Source: Fusibacter sp. 3D3
GTDB taxonomy: Bacteria; Bacillota; Clostridia; Peptostreptococcales; Acidaminobacteraceae
Direction: 5' to 3'
NCBI RefSeq assembly: GCF_001748365.1
Contig: NZ_BDHH01000016.1
Location: forward strand, 2,685-66,684
DNA length: 64,000 nt
Below are positions 16,623 through 25,774 of this stretch, piece after piece. A program made the position numbers and the translations under genes. The notes beneath the pieces were generated by a model that made no database searches, was not told where the DNA came from, and saw nothing but the letters and a program-made list of their open reading frames with translations. Positions within the stretch are counted from its first letter, which is position 1. Every line of letters begins with the position of its first letter.

Positions 16623-17642
16623 ATGGCAAAAGACCTAACGAATTCAGATATAGACAGACAAAATATATTAAACAATGCAATTGCTTTAAATGAAATCCAG
16701 AAAACAGCGGATATTAGAGGTATTATTTTCGAAGGTAAAATTACATTTACAAAAGACATGATAGCCGAGTTTTATGATGTTGATATAAGGACCATTGAAA
16801 GATATAGTACTAAATTTTCTGTTGAACTAAAGAATAATGGTTATGAGGTATTGAAGGGTATACGACTCAAAGAATTTTTAAAAGCAATTGATGAGCAAAA
16901 GGTTCCCGACATAAATGTCGGGAAGAGCACGCCACAGCTTGCAATATATGACTTTAGAGCGTTTTTAAACATTGGAATGTTACTTGTTGAAAGTGAAAAC
17001 GCTCGGGTTTTAAGACAAATGATTTTAGATGTGGTTATAGACACGATTAATCAAAAAACGGGTGGGTCAACAAAATATATTAATCAAAGAGACCGTGACT
17101 TTTTAGGAGCATTTTTACAAGGTGAAAATTACCGTAAAGAATTTACAGACGCTCTAAGAGATTGTGTTGAAATGGGTAATTTTAAGTACGCTAGGTACAC
17201 GGATATGATCTATCAAAGTATATTTAAGGAAAAAGCAAAAGAATATAGGGAAATTCTCAAATTAAAAAGTAAAGATACAGTTAGGGATACGTTTTATTCT
17301 GAAATATTAGATTTAGTTGCTGCCTATGAATGTGGGCTTGCTGACTTACTCAAAAAAAAGGCGACTGAACAAAATAGAAAGTTAACAAGCTGGGAAGTAG
17401 ATGAAATTTTCCGTGAATTTGACAACTTACCCCATTGGAAGCCATTAATTACAAGCGGTCGAAATAAAATGGCAAGCAGAGATTTAGCATTAAGGGATGC
17501 TTTTCATAAGCAACTAGAGGAATATATAAAACCTCTAGATTCTAAAGAATATGATCGCTTTTTAGGAACAGAGAGCGATGAAATAGAGAAGTTAATGAAA
17601 GATAATGCTGAAGTTCTTAAAAGGTTAAAGGAGCGTGGATGA
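16623..17642 (+). CDS. Predicted DNA-binding protein partnered with Doc toxin
   Basis: A 339-residue cytosolic protein starting at an ATG preceded by GAGGTG. Residues about 25-80 (GKITFTKDMIAEFYDVDIRTIERYSTKF) look like a helix-turn-helix followed by a segment similar to the N-terminal region of RhuM-like proteins. The following YDFRAFLNIGMLLVESENARVLR region is seen in DNA-binding proteins encoded within type I restriction loci. The C-terminal 150 residues are charged and helical. It is separated from the Fic/Doc gene by one base, so the two are translated together. I infer an antitoxin or regulatory role; the large size is unusual for a Doc antitoxin. Confidence 0.65.
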   Translation: MAKDLTNSDIDRQNILNNAIALNEIQKTADIRGIIFEGKITFTKDMIAEFYDVDIRTIERYSTKFSVELKNNGYEVLKGIRLKEFLKAIDEQKVPDINVGKSTPQLAIYDFRAFLNIGMLLVESENARVLRQMILDVVIDTINQKTGGSTKYINQRDRDFLGAFLQGENYRKEFTDALRDCVEMGNFKYARYTDMIYQSIFKEKAKEYREILKLKSKDTVRDTFYSEILDLVAAYECGLADLLKKKATEQNRKLTSWEVDEIFREFDNLPHWKPLITSGRNKMASRDLALRDAFHKQLEEYIKPLDSKEYDRFLGTESDEIEKLMKDNAEVLKRLKERG

Positions 17643-17643
17643 T

Positions 17644-18084
17644 ATGAGTTCATACTCTTATATAACTATTGAGGAAGCGTTAGATATTCATATAAAAACA
17701 GTTGAAAACAGTGGTGGAGGTATGACTCAGTGTATTGATAGAAATAGGCTGGATAGCGTCTTAAATCATATTCAGAATGACGATTACTATCCTGAATTTG
17801 TTGATAAGCTAACACATTTATTCTTTTGCGCTTGTCAATTTCATTGCTTTGCAGATGGAAATAAGAGGATAGCAATTACATTATCAACTCAATTTTTACT
17901 TAAAAATGGATATATGTTTATTGCTAAAGATTTTATTTCTAAAATGGAGAACATTAGTTATCATGTTGCTGCTGGCAAGATAAACAAAGAACTGGTGCAC
18001 AGAATCATGAAGCTATTACTTGAGGGTGAATACGACATCAATGAAGAGATAAAACTTCAAATTTTCAATGCAATAAAAGAATAA
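17644..18084 (+). CDS. Fic/Doc family toxin (death-on-curing type)
   Basis: A 146-residue Fic-fold protein. The catalytic motif is HCFADGNKRIAI, matching HxFx(D/E)GNKR with the nucleotide-transfer His, phosphate-binding GNKR and an Asp/Glu present. The size and the TLIFLLKNGY-like helix after the motif (STQFLLKNGYMF) fit Doc rather than full Fic. Doc phosphorylates EF-Tu and Fic AMPylates targets; the exact activity cannot be told here. The start is the ATG at 17644, following the upstream stop by one base, with GGAG at the end of the upstream gene. It sits just before the broken hsdR, the usual place of such cassettes in type I restriction loci. Confidence 0.85.
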   Translation: MSSYSYITIEEALDIHIKTVENSGGGMTQCIDRNRLDSVLNHIQNDDYYPEFVDKLTHLFFCACQFHCFADGNKRIAITLSTQFLLKNGYMFIAKDFISKMENISYHVAAGKINKELVHRIMKLLLEGEYDINEEIKLQIFNAIKE

Positions 18085-18099
18085 TAAAGGGTGAATACC

Positions 18100-19921
18100 A
18101 TGTGCTACAACTTTGATTTCCTAAAAAAAGAAGATAAATATAAGGACTTTGCATACGCCTGTATCGAAGCTGAAAAGAGCTTGGTGGTTTCGCGATTCTT
18201 GCGCGTAGAGTCTTAGAATTAGCTGTAAAATGGGTGTTTTCTTATGACCATGAATTAGATGCGCCTTATCAGGATAACCTTGCTTCTTTAATTCATGATT
18301 ACCGTTTTAAAGGCATTATTGATACCAAGCTTTTCCCGATGATCACGTACATTCAAAAGCTTGGTAATAAAACCGTCCATTCTGCAACGCCAATTTCAAG
18401 AGACCAAGCTGTATTAGCCCTTCGTAATCTGTTTGAGTTTATTTCTTGGATTGATTATTGTTATTCTGATGAATTTGAAGAGATTACCTTTGAAGAGAGC
18501 CTACTTGGGGATAATGAAAAAGAAAGAAAAATGTACATTGATCTTGAGATTGAATTAAGTGGATGGACCATTGGTAAAGGTTGCCTTGAAGAAGTTGAAG
18601 TCAATGCTATGCCTAATCAAGCAAAAATTGGTTTTGTAGATTATGTGCTTTATGCAGACAATGGCAAGCCACTGGCAGTGATAGAAGCTAAGAAAACCTC
18701 TGTGAATCCCAGAATGGGTCAGATTCAAGCCCAACGTTATGCAGACTGTTTAGAAAAAGAACATAAATTTAGACCTATGATATTCTACACCAATGGCTTT
18801 GAATATTATTTATGGGATGACCGCAGTTATCCAGAGCGTTTGGTATCAGGCATATACACCAAGGAAGAACTTGAATGGCTTCATTTCAAGAGACAAGACA
18901 AATCGTCTTTAAAAGATCCTATCATCAATGATGCCATCACCAATCGTCACTATCAGAAGATGGCCATTACAGCAGTATGTGATACTTTGGATAAGGGGAA
19001 TCGTAAGGCACTTCTTGTCATGGCAACAGGCTCGGGTAAGACAAGGGTATCTATATCCATTGTAGATATACTGATTAAAAGAGGCTGGGTTAAAAATATT
19101 CTTTTCCTTGCAGATCGTACAGCTTTAGTGAAGCAAGCCAAGAAGAACTTTAAGGCATTATTACCGGAGCTTTCCCTTTGTAATTTATTGGACAGTAAAG
19201 ACAATCCAGAGAGCAGAATGATTTTTTCAACCTATCCGACCATGATGAATGCCATTGATGACGTCAAGAATAAACGAGATCAAAAGCTCTTTACCAGTGG
19301 GCATTTTGACCTCATTATCATAGATGAAAGTCACCGAAGTATTTATAAGAAGTATCAGGATATTTTCAATTACTTTGATGCCATTTTATTAGGTTTAACA
19401 GCAACACCTAAAAGTGAGCTAGATAAAAATACCTATACAATTTTTGAACTTGAAAATAATGTGCCAACCTATGCCTATGAGTTAGGTGAAGCCATAGAAG
19501 ATAAGTATTTGGTGCCTTATCATACCATTGAGACGAAGATGAAGTTTTTAGAACAGGGGATTCATTACGATGACCTTACTGAAGAAGAAAAAGAAATGTT
19601 TGAAGAGACCTTTGATGATGATGTTAAAGACATCAGTGGTGAAGCTTTAAATTCATTTTTATTCAATGACAATACCATTGATACCGTTATACAGGAATTG
19701 ATGGAAAAAGGCCTTAAAGTAGAGGGTGGCGACAAATTAGGGAAGACCATTATCTTTGCTAAGAATAAGAAACACGCAGATTTCATCGTAAAGCGCTTTA
19801 ATGCACTTTATCCAAATTATAAAGGTGATTTTGCTAAGCCAGTTTATACCGGTATTAATTATGTGGAAAGCACCATGGATGATTTTGAAGTGAAAAACAA
19901 ACTGCAGATAATCTGGGGGAT
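18100..19921 (+). pseudogene. Type I restriction enzyme R subunit (HsdR), frameshifted and truncated
   Basis: The start MCYNFDFLKKEDKYKDF, then AYACIEAEKSLVVS, runs from an ATG at 18100. The frame breaks near 18190, where residues such as TATT appear deleted, and resumes in another frame with AILARRVLELAVKWVFSYDHEL. The rest includes the nuclease core (FVDYVLYADNGKPLAVIEAKKT), helicase Walker A ATGSGKTR, the DESH box in IIDESHRS and GLTATP. The ORF ends at 19921 with KNKLQIIWGI, right after STMDDFE, where the second RecA domain of a normal enzyme should continue for several hundred residues. No hsdM or hsdS is in the window. Non-functional as an endonuclease. Confidence 0.88.
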
Positions 19922-19925
19922 ATGA

Positions 19926-20478
19926 ATATTGATAAGGTGACTTTTAGTATTTTGTTTAAGGACATGTATTTTAACTTATATGAGCAACAGTGTATGTTTA
20001 TCTTCGAGCAGAGTGCAGAAGACAGTAGCATAAGAATTGCGCGCGTATCTGTTGGTACTCCAACATTAATAGAAACTACTTCGAGAGAAAATTAATGCTT
20101 CCTATAAGGCAACCACACCTTGCGAAAATTTTTTACAAGGTCAACACAAGTGAAGAGCATTGTCCAATTATATCATTAAGATGATTGCTAAACTTGTATT
20201 TTATACTGGGATAATGATTTAGAGAAAGTACTAAAGTTTTAAGAACTCCCTAGTGGATTAAAAAAGAAATATTATTCTTCACAATTGGTTTATATCGAGA
20301 AAAATAACCCTCCGCCAAGGCATCACTAGGTCCTGACGACATCATTTTTGTTTTCTCAAGGCATGTAGCGTGTGTGGTGAAGCTTGAAAGAAAGATAATA
20401 TCAATACATTAAGCCACTGGGTGTTTAGATGACATTTGGTGGTTTTTTTATAACAAATAAAAAGATATCGATATAGAT
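19926..20478. other. Gene-poor stretch with decayed coding remnants
   Basis: A short frame from 19922 (MNIDKVTFSILFKDMYFNLY..., stop at 20094) is probably the tail of a deleted gene joined to hsdR; I do not recognise it. A wobble-rich hairpin at 20414-20442 followed by seven T residues looks like a terminator for that lost gene. Nothing else is recognisable. Confidence 0.5.
20414..20449 (+). terminator. Likely terminator of a lost gene
   Basis: CCACTGGGTGT pairs (with several G-U pairs) with ACATTTGGTGG and is followed by TTTTTTT. Confidence 0.55.
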
Positions 20479-20479
20479 G

Positions 20480-20515
20480 CGAACGCTTGTTCTTGAGTTG
20501 TGATTGAGATATAAT
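20480..20515 (+). promoter_or_regulatory. LexA-like (SOS) box overlapping a promoter
   Basis: CGAACGCTTGTTCT (20480-20493) matches 12 of 14 positions of the Gram-positive LexA/DinR consensus CGAACRNRYGTTCG. It overlaps TTGTTC (20487-20492), a -35 placed exactly 17 bases before a perfect TATAAT (20510-20515). The next intact gene is the MBL hydrolase at 20629. Either that gene is under SOS control or the box is left over from a deleted damage-response gene. Confidence 0.6.
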
Positions 20516-20535
20516 AAAGGATAGGTGGGAGCTGC

Positions 20536-20594
20536 GAAATCAGCGTAGCTGATTTCCCTCTAGCGAGCGGAATGGCAGTTCATATTCCTAATTC
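20536..20594. repeat. Hairpin plus short segment shared with the dispersed element
   Basis: GAAATCAGC (20536-20544) and GCTGATTTC (20548-20556) form a perfect 9-bp hairpin. The downstream TTCATATTCCTAATTCA segment is also found between hairpins 1 and 2 of the dispersed element (compare 24059-24074 and 49016-49032). Probably a diverged or related copy in the leader of the MBL gene. Confidence 0.45.
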
Positions 20595-20628
20595 AAAATT
20601 TTAATTATAAGTTTGGAGGACTTAGCAA

Positions 20629-21390
20629 ATGAATGATTGGTTTACAATAGATCAAATAGACAAAGGAACATATATTATTAGTGAGTACCGTCATTGGGAG
20701 GAAACGCATTGCTATTTGCTTAACGGTTCTGAGCGTAGCCTTTTGATTGATACAGGACTAGGCATTTGTAATATTTATGACGAGGTAATCAAGTTGACGG
20801 ACAGACCAGTTACAGCGGTTGCAACGCATGTTCACTGGGATCATATCGGAGGTCATAAATATTTTCCTGATTTTTATGCTCAAAAAGATGAACTGAATTG
20901 GTTAAACGGAGAATTTCCACTTACTATGAAACAAATCAGAGAAATGGTCATCGATCGCTGTGACTTACCGGAAGGTTATAATGTGGACACCTATGATTTC
21001 TTTCAGGGTACGCCTACAAGAGTGTTGAAAGATAATGATATTATTGATCTTGGTGATCGTTCCGTTCATATTCTACATACGCCAGGTCACTCACCTGGAC
21101 ATATGGTTTTTTTTGAAAAAGAGCGTGGATATCTGTTTACCGGTGATCTGGTTTATAAAGATACATTGTTTGCCTACTATCCATCTACTGATCCAGAAGC
21201 CTATCTCACGTCTCTGAAAAAAATTGCAGAACTCCCAGTAAAGAGGGTATTTCCTGCCCATCACACATTGGACATTCACCCTGAAATACTTGTTAGAATG
21301 AGGGATGCATTTGAACAACTTAAGATAGAGGGCAAACTACATCATGGAAGCGGAACATTTCAATATTGTGATTGGGCTGTATGGCTTTAA
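20629..21390 (+). CDS. MBL-fold metallo-hydrolase
   Basis: A 253-residue metallo-beta-lactamase fold protein. The metal motif HVHWDHIGGH (HxHxDH) is complete. The later ligands are HTPGHSPGH, FTGDLVYKD and the final His in VFPAHHTLDIHP, so it should bind two metal ions. RBS TTTGGAGG. Such stand-alone enzymes of about 250 residues hydrolyse diverse esters or thioesters, and specificity is not predictable. Upstream lie a promoter with a LexA-like box and a hairpin leader. It is not obviously cotranscribed with anything. Confidence 0.9.
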   Translation: MNDWFTIDQIDKGTYIISEYRHWEETHCYLLNGSERSLLIDTGLGICNIYDEVIKLTDRPVTAVATHVHWDHIGGHKYFPDFYAQKDELNWLNGEFPLTMKQIREMVIDRCDLPEGYNVDTYDFFQGTPTRVLKDNDIIDLGDRSVHILHTPGHSPGHMVFFEKERGYLFTGDLVYKDTLFAYYPSTDPEAYLTSLKKIAELPVKRVFPAHHTLDIHPEILVRMRDAFEQLKIEGKLHHGSGTFQYCDWAVWL

Positions 21391-21580
21391 TCAAATAGAT
21401 TGCTACGAAGATTAAGGCATAGTAATGGAATAGTGGACATCATATCGACCGTAACTGTTAATACGGTTGCTTTTAGTAGCACACCAGTATATGAAAGTTT
21501 TATTGCGCACAATTTTTACTGACTGTTGCCGTTTATTATACAGGCATTATTGAAGAAATGGAAAAAAATCAATTGTTCTT

Positions 21581-21769
21581 ATTATTTGCGGGTATTTAAT
21601 TGAAATATCACTTTCAATGGTTCTCTTGTCAAAAATATTGCCGTATAATGTCAATAGGATAGCAAATAGTATAGCTGCTACTATTATAACTGTAGTTCAA
21701 ATTGCTACTTTGTTTGCTGGAAAACCAACAATGTATTATATGTTTTTTGGTGCAATAGAAATTACCTAA
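21581..21769 (+). pseudogene. C-terminal remnant of a DUF6326-like small membrane protein
   Basis: The frame reads IICGYLIEISLSMVLLSKIL, then PYNVNRIANSIAATIITVVQIATLF and AGKPTMYYMFFGAIEIT, and then stops. This is the typical C-terminal two-helix region of DUF6326 proteins, but no start codon or N-terminal half can be joined in frame; upstream stops and apparent frame changes occupy 21420-21580. A decayed gene. Confidence 0.7.
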
Positions 21770-21792
21770 ACAAAGAGAAAGGACCAAAAATA

Positions 21793-22740
21793 ATGAAAGC
21801 TATTGTGTACAATAAAAGAAATCATTCTAATCCTTTTGTTTTGAGCGAAGTAGAAAAACCTATACCAAATGACAATGAAGTTTTAGTAAGAATATATGCT
21901 GTATCGGTAAATGCTGCTGACTACCGTTCAATGAAGATGGGCGCTATTCCAAAACGCAAGATTTTTGGCGCGGATATAGCCGGAAGCGTTGAGGCGGTTG
22001 GAAAAAACATAACTCGGTTTGTAGTTGGAGATGAAGTACTTGGAGACATTTCTGCTGTTGGATTTGGAGGCTTTGCTGAATATGTAGCTGTTCCGGAAAC
22101 TGTATTAGTTTTGAAACCGGCAGATGTTTCCTTCGAAATAGCCGCTGCAATTCCAATGTCGGCGGTTACCTCCCTACAAGCACTTCGTGACAAAGGCCAA
22201 ATTCAACCGGGACAAAAGGTCTTAATCTGCGGTGCTGGTGGTGGTGTTGGTACTTTTTCAGTTCAGCTTGCCAAATACTTCGGAGCAGAAATCACTGCTG
22301 TATGTGGCACAGGAAATCTGGAGCTGATGCGCTCACTCGGCGCAGATTACGTCGTTGACTATACGAAGGCGCAATATACTAAAAGTGGGAAGTACTACGA
22401 TCTTATACTGGCCATTCACGGATATCAGCCATTAGCTGTCTATAGGCGCGCTTTAGCCCCTAAAGGTAAAGCTGTTATAGTGGGAGGGTCATTGTCTCAG
22501 ATCATCAAGGCGCTATTATTAGGGCCAATAATGTCGCTGGGTGATAGAAAAGTATGTAGTCTTGCTGCAAAACCCAATACAAAAGATATGGAATTTATTA
22601 TGAAGCTTATTATAGATGGGAAAATTAAGCCTGTTATTGATAGATGTTATCCATTAAGTGACACAGCCGATGCTTTACAATATATTGGGAAAGGTCATGC
22701 CCGTGGAAAAGTTATTATTACGGTCTTCAACGGAGACTAA
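21793..22740 (+). CDS. MDR-family NAD(P)-dependent alcohol dehydrogenase / quinone oxidoreductase-like
   Basis: A 315-residue medium-chain dehydrogenase/reductase. The N-terminal GroES-like domain contains NAADYRSMKMG and FGADIAGSVEAVG. The Rossmann motif is VLICGAGGGVGTFSVQLAK, followed by AVCGTGNLELMRSLGADYVVDY. It lacks the structural-zinc Cys cluster, so it belongs with the zinc-free quinone-reductase/enoyl-reductase branch despite frequent annotation as alcohol dehydrogenase. It ends GKGHARGKVIITV, the standard C-terminus of the family. RBS AAAGGA. The gene follows the DUF6326 remnant; both types of gene are often found together with AraC-type regulators. Confidence 0.9.
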   Translation: MKAIVYNKRNHSNPFVLSEVEKPIPNDNEVLVRIYAVSVNAADYRSMKMGAIPKRKIFGADIAGSVEAVGKNITRFVVGDEVLGDISAVGFGGFAEYVAVPETVLVLKPADVSFEIAAAIPMSAVTSLQALRDKGQIQPGQKVLICGAGGGVGTFSVQLAKYFGAEITAVCGTGNLELMRSLGADYVVDYTKAQYTKSGKYYDLILAIHGYQPLAVYRRALAPKGKAVIVGGSLSQIIKALLLGPIMSLGDRKVCSLAAKPNTKDMEFIMKLIIDGKIKPVIDRCYPLSDTADALQYIGKGHARGKVIITVFNGD

Positions 22741-22860
22741 CTTTATCCATGGGTGACTTTATTTTCTTGGAACACAGACTATTGAAAGTGAAGATGAAAT
22801 TCCAAGGTGTGATTTAAATTGAAGTAGAATATAAACCCTTTAAAGATTGGAGCAGTAAAT

Positions 22861-23718
22861 ATGATTAAATTGATTACAGACAGTACGGCTTACTTGCCTA
22901 AGGCACTGATTGGAGACTATCCTATACGAATAGTTTCTCTAAGCGTCTTAATTGATGAGGATCTATTTATAGAAACTGAAACAGAGAATAAGGTATTTTA
23001 CGCTCGAATGGCGCAGGGGCGGAGCTTTCCAAAGTCAGCTCAACCTAGTGTGGATGAAATGATGAAAGCTTTTGAAGAGGCTGTGTCTGAGGGGGATGAT
23101 GTCATCGGAACATTTTTGTCTTCAGAAATGAGCGGCACTTATCAAACGGCTTGTATGGTCAGGGCACAGCTTTTGGAGAAGTACCCGAATGCTCAGATTG
23201 AGCTTATTGACTCTAGAACTAACTGCATGCAGTTGGGCCTTTGTGTGCTTTGTGGGGCAGAGTTGGCGGCTCAAGGTATGCCCCTAGAAATTGTTGCTCA
23301 GACCATGCGTGGCTATGTACATCAAAGTCGATTTGTTTTTTTACCCGAGACTTTAGATTACTTAAAAATGGGTGGACGCATTGGCGGCGCCCAAGCGGTA
23401 ATGGGTAATATTTTGCAGATTCTGCCTATCCTTACCGTAAAAGACGGACGCACTGAGGTGCTTCAAAAGGTGCGAACAAAGAAGAAGGCAGTGGAGACTC
23501 TGTTACAAATTGCATTAGAGGACATAACACACTACGGCCTTAAAAACGTTGTGGTGCATCACATTGAAGCATATGAAGAGGGGCTAGCTTTGGCTCAGCG
23601 CCTTCAGGATGCTCTAGGTGTTCAAGTGTTAGTGGTGGATATCGGTCCGGTTATCGGTACCCACGTTGGACCTGGTGCAATTGGGATCGCTTATGATTTA
23701 GAGCAACCCTTTATGTAA
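22861..23718 (+). CDS. DegV family fatty-acid-binding protein
   Basis: A 285-residue DegV protein. N-terminal MIKLITDSTAYLPKAL, the SxxT-type loop SAQPSVDEMMKAFEEA, the lipid-contact SSEMSGTYQTACM and the hallmark LPETLDYLKMGGRIGGAQAVMG are all present, as is GPVIGTHVGPGAIG at the end. Members bind fatty acids and, as FakB, present them to the kinase FakA (DAK2) for phosphorylation. No fakA is nearby. RBS is a weak GGAG before the ATG. Immediately after the stop lies an unrelated AraC-effector remnant. Confidence 0.93.
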   Translation: MIKLITDSTAYLPKALIGDYPIRIVSLSVLIDEDLFIETETENKVFYARMAQGRSFPKSAQPSVDEMMKAFEEAVSEGDDVIGTFLSSEMSGTYQTACMVRAQLLEKYPNAQIELIDSRTNCMQLGLCVLCGAELAAQGMPLEIVAQTMRGYVHQSRFVFLPETLDYLKMGGRIGGAQAVMGNILQILPILTVKDGRTEVLQKVRTKKKAVETLLQIALEDITHYGLKNVVVHHIEAYEEGLALAQRLQDALGVQVLVVDIGPVIGTHVGPGAIGIAYDLEQPFM

Positions 23719-23719
23719 A

Positions 23720-23847
23720 TTGAAGTTTCAAATGTAGAACCAACTGGGATTATTAGCGCTTCCACTAATTTTTCGGAAGGAAGAATGCAAGAAAAGGGTG
23801 AACTGGATCATTACATTGGGGGAGCAACTCGTCCTACTTTGATTTAA
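23720..23847 (+). pseudogene. Fragment of a GyrI-like/AraC effector-binding domain
   Basis: The frame reads [20 protein letters not shown], then [16 protein letters not shown], and ends at [20 protein letters not shown] is a characteristic stretch of the effector-binding domain at the C-terminus of AraC-type activators. No start codon and no DNA-binding part is present, so it is a remnant. Confidence 0.65.
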
Positions 23848-23860
23848 GACCCATTATGGG

Positions 23861-23893
23861 GCAAAAAACGAGCCTAAAAAAGTCGTTTTTTGC
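23861..23893 (+). terminator. Terminator hairpin
   Basis: GCAAAAAACGA (23861-23871) pairs perfectly with TCGTTTTTTGC (23883-23893). It ends transcription from the degV side. Confidence 0.75.
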
Positions 23894-24015
23894 TCTTTGA
23901 TAGTAGGGGGAAAATGAATGACTGTTAACTTGAACACTTACTAACTTGAAAAATGTTTAAACCCATTATATAATGCTTAATGTACACTTTACTTTTGTAT
24001 TTCGAAAATAGTGGT

Positions 24016-24120
24016 ATAACCCCTAGGGAGATGTCCTTTACTTCTTAAAGTGGGGGGTTTATATTCCTAATTCAGTGGGGGTTACGAAGGTAGCGAAACG
24101 GACTGAGTATACGCTTTGAT
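24016..24120 (+). mobile_element. Structured dispersed element, copy B
   Basis: Left end TATAACCCC, GGGAGATGTCC, a weakened hairpin 1, the shared TATTCCTAATTCAGTGGGG, then directly the conserved tail GTTACGAAGGTAGCGAAACG and the right end TATACGCTTTGAT. Hairpins 2 and 3 are deleted. It ends 22 bases before the ROK repressor start. Confidence 0.75.
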
Positions 24121-24142
24121 AAAGCGGAAGGATTGTATAAAT

Positions 24143-25339
24143 ATGAGTTACACAATAGCGGATCGGTATTTGATAAAAAAATTAAATACGAATTCAATTT
24201 TAAAGGTTGTCCTTGAAAAAGGCGCTGTCTCAAGAGCCGATATTGCCAAGATATTGAATTTAACACCAGCTACGGTCTCTAGTAATATCAATAGTCTAAT
24301 AAGAGATGGACTTGTTCACGAAGTTGGTATTGGTTCATCAAATGGAGGCAGAAAGCCGATGATGATTGAATTAAATGAAAACGGAAAGCTTTTCATAGGT
24401 GTTGATATTCATAAAGATGGCGTTGAAGCAGCTATTGTAAATTTGGCAGGTAAAATTCTTGCAAGATCCGAAAGGCAGTTTAATGGTCACAGTACTGAGT
24501 TTGAAGATGATGTAGTAGCCTGCATTCGCAATGTTAGAGATTTCTTGCCCAATATGAAGTTGGACGGAATAGGAGTTGGTATGCATGGCATCGTGGATAC
24601 GAATCAAAGCATTTCTATTTATGCGCCAGCCATGTCGAGAAGGAATATTGCATTAAAAGATTATATTGAAAAGAAGGAATCTCTGCCAGTTTTTATTGAT
24701 AACGATGCTAATGCAATGGCTATTGGAGAAAGCTGGTTTGGCCAAGCAAAAGGGGTTAGAAATTATATTTTTCTTAATGTTGGTCGAGGCATTGGATCAG
24801 GTATTGTTATTAATGGAGAATTGTTTCATGGAAACCGCTATGCGGCAGGAGAGATAGGTCATATCCGCGTAGTCGAAAGCGGGAGGAGATGTGTTTGTGG
24901 GAAATATGGTTGCTTAGATACTGTAGCTACTGAGTACAGTATCATTAGAGATGTTATCAATGCGATCCATACAGGCGTGTCCAGTTCTATCACGGAGCTT
25001 TCGAAGGGCGATTTGAGTACAATAGATCTTAACATGCTGAAGGAAGCTGCAAGGCTTGGTGATAAATGCGTTCTTGAGGCATTAGATAAAATGGGGAGGT
25101 ACATTGGTGTAGCGGTATCCTATGCGATAAATATGATGAATCCAGGGATGATTGTGTTCGGCGGTAGTATGTCTGTTTTAGGGGAATATATCATTGAATC
25201 CATAAGGTCAACTGCAATTAATTTATCTTTAGATGAATGTGCGGAAGGCGTATTTATTGTTATATCATCACTTCGAGATAATGCGGGAGTAGTAGGCGCT
25301 GCATCTTTAGGGATGCAAAATTTATTTAAGAGTACATAA
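24143..25339 (+). CDS. ROK-family transcriptional repressor (NagC/XylR type)
   Basis: A 398-residue regulator. Residues about 15-75 form a winged helix-turn-helix (VVLEKGAVSRADIAKILNLTPATVSSNINSLIRDGLVHEVG). A ROK sugar-binding domain follows, with VPVF-like active region PVFIDNDANAMAIGESWFG, NVGRGIGSGIVINGELFHG and the zinc motif CVCGKYGCLDT. The in-frame TTG at 24116 lies inside the mobile element, whereas GGAAGG precedes the ATG at 24143. It lies directly upstream of, and in the same direction as, the GH4/ROK kinase/ABC operon, so it is the likely sugar-responsive repressor of that operon. Confidence 0.92.
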   Translation: MSYTIADRYLIKKLNTNSILKVVLEKGAVSRADIAKILNLTPATVSSNINSLIRDGLVHEVGIGSSNGGRKPMMIELNENGKLFIGVDIHKDGVEAAIVNLAGKILARSERQFNGHSTEFEDDVVACIRNVRDFLPNMKLDGIGVGMHGIVDTNQSISIYAPAMSRRNIALKDYIEKKESLPVFIDNDANAMAIGESWFGQAKGVRNYIFLNVGRGIGSGIVINGELFHGNRYAAGEIGHIRVVESGRRCVCGKYGCLDTVATEYSIIRDVINAIHTGVSSSITELSKGDLSTIDLNMLKEAARLGDKCVLEALDKMGRYIGVAVSYAINMMNPGMIVFGGSMSVLGEYIIESIRSTAINLSLDECAEGVFIVISSLRDNAGVVGAASLGMQNLFKST

Positions 25340-25446
25340 AAGGCTGTTTCAAAGCTAACACAAGTTTTGTGCTCATACTTTAACCCTCTATTAATAAAAA
25401 CGGAAGGAATTAAAGAAGACTTGTTTAGGGGCTGTTGCAAAGTTTA

Positions 25447-25550
25447 GGGGCTGTTGCAAAATAGCCCTCAAATAGAAAAAGGACTATGGCAAATCAAATC
25501 AGATTTGTTATAGTCCTTTTTTAGTCCTTTTTTAGATTTGCAACAGCGCC
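25447..25550. mobile_element. MITE-like element with GCTGTTGCAAA terminal inverted repeats
   Basis: The left end GGGGCTGTTGCAAAAT and the right end ATTTGCAACAGCGCC are near-perfect inverted repeats around about 75 bases that contain an internal hairpin AAAAAGGACTATGGC...ATAGTCCTTTTT. A second partial left end occurs at 25428-25441. A nearly identical 70-base copy lies at 43421-43492. The ends resemble those of IS1182-type elements, so this is probably a non-autonomous derivative. The internal hairpin with its T-run may terminate the repressor transcript. Confidence 0.7.
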
Positions 25551-25656
25551 TTAGCGTTCGGATATAAAATAGGATAACCGCATTGAAAGCCCAAATAATA
25601 CACCTTAGTTAATTTAGTTATTAAACGAAGTATGTTAACAATATGTAAAAAAGTTA

Positions 25657-25685
25657 TTGAAATAATCGTTTTGCTATGATATTCT
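25657..25685 (+). promoter_or_regulatory. Candidate promoter of the GH4 sugar operon
   Basis: TTGAAA (25657-25662) and TATTCT (25680-25685) are 17 bases apart, about 90 bases before the start codon. The AT-rich region upstream contains TTAAT...ATTAA dyads (around 25609-25624) that could be repressor sites. Weak evidence. Confidence 0.4.
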
Positions 25686-25774
25686 ACAATAGAAAGTATA
25701 GTTACTAAATAAAGATAACGAATTTGCACTTGATTTTATACAATTCAAAAATCTACGATAAGGAGTGTGTGAAG

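Noticed and set aside
25600-25625. TTAGTTAA/TTAAT dyads as the ROK repressor operator
   Set aside because: They are AT-rich and short; without a regulon comparison the match is too weak to call.
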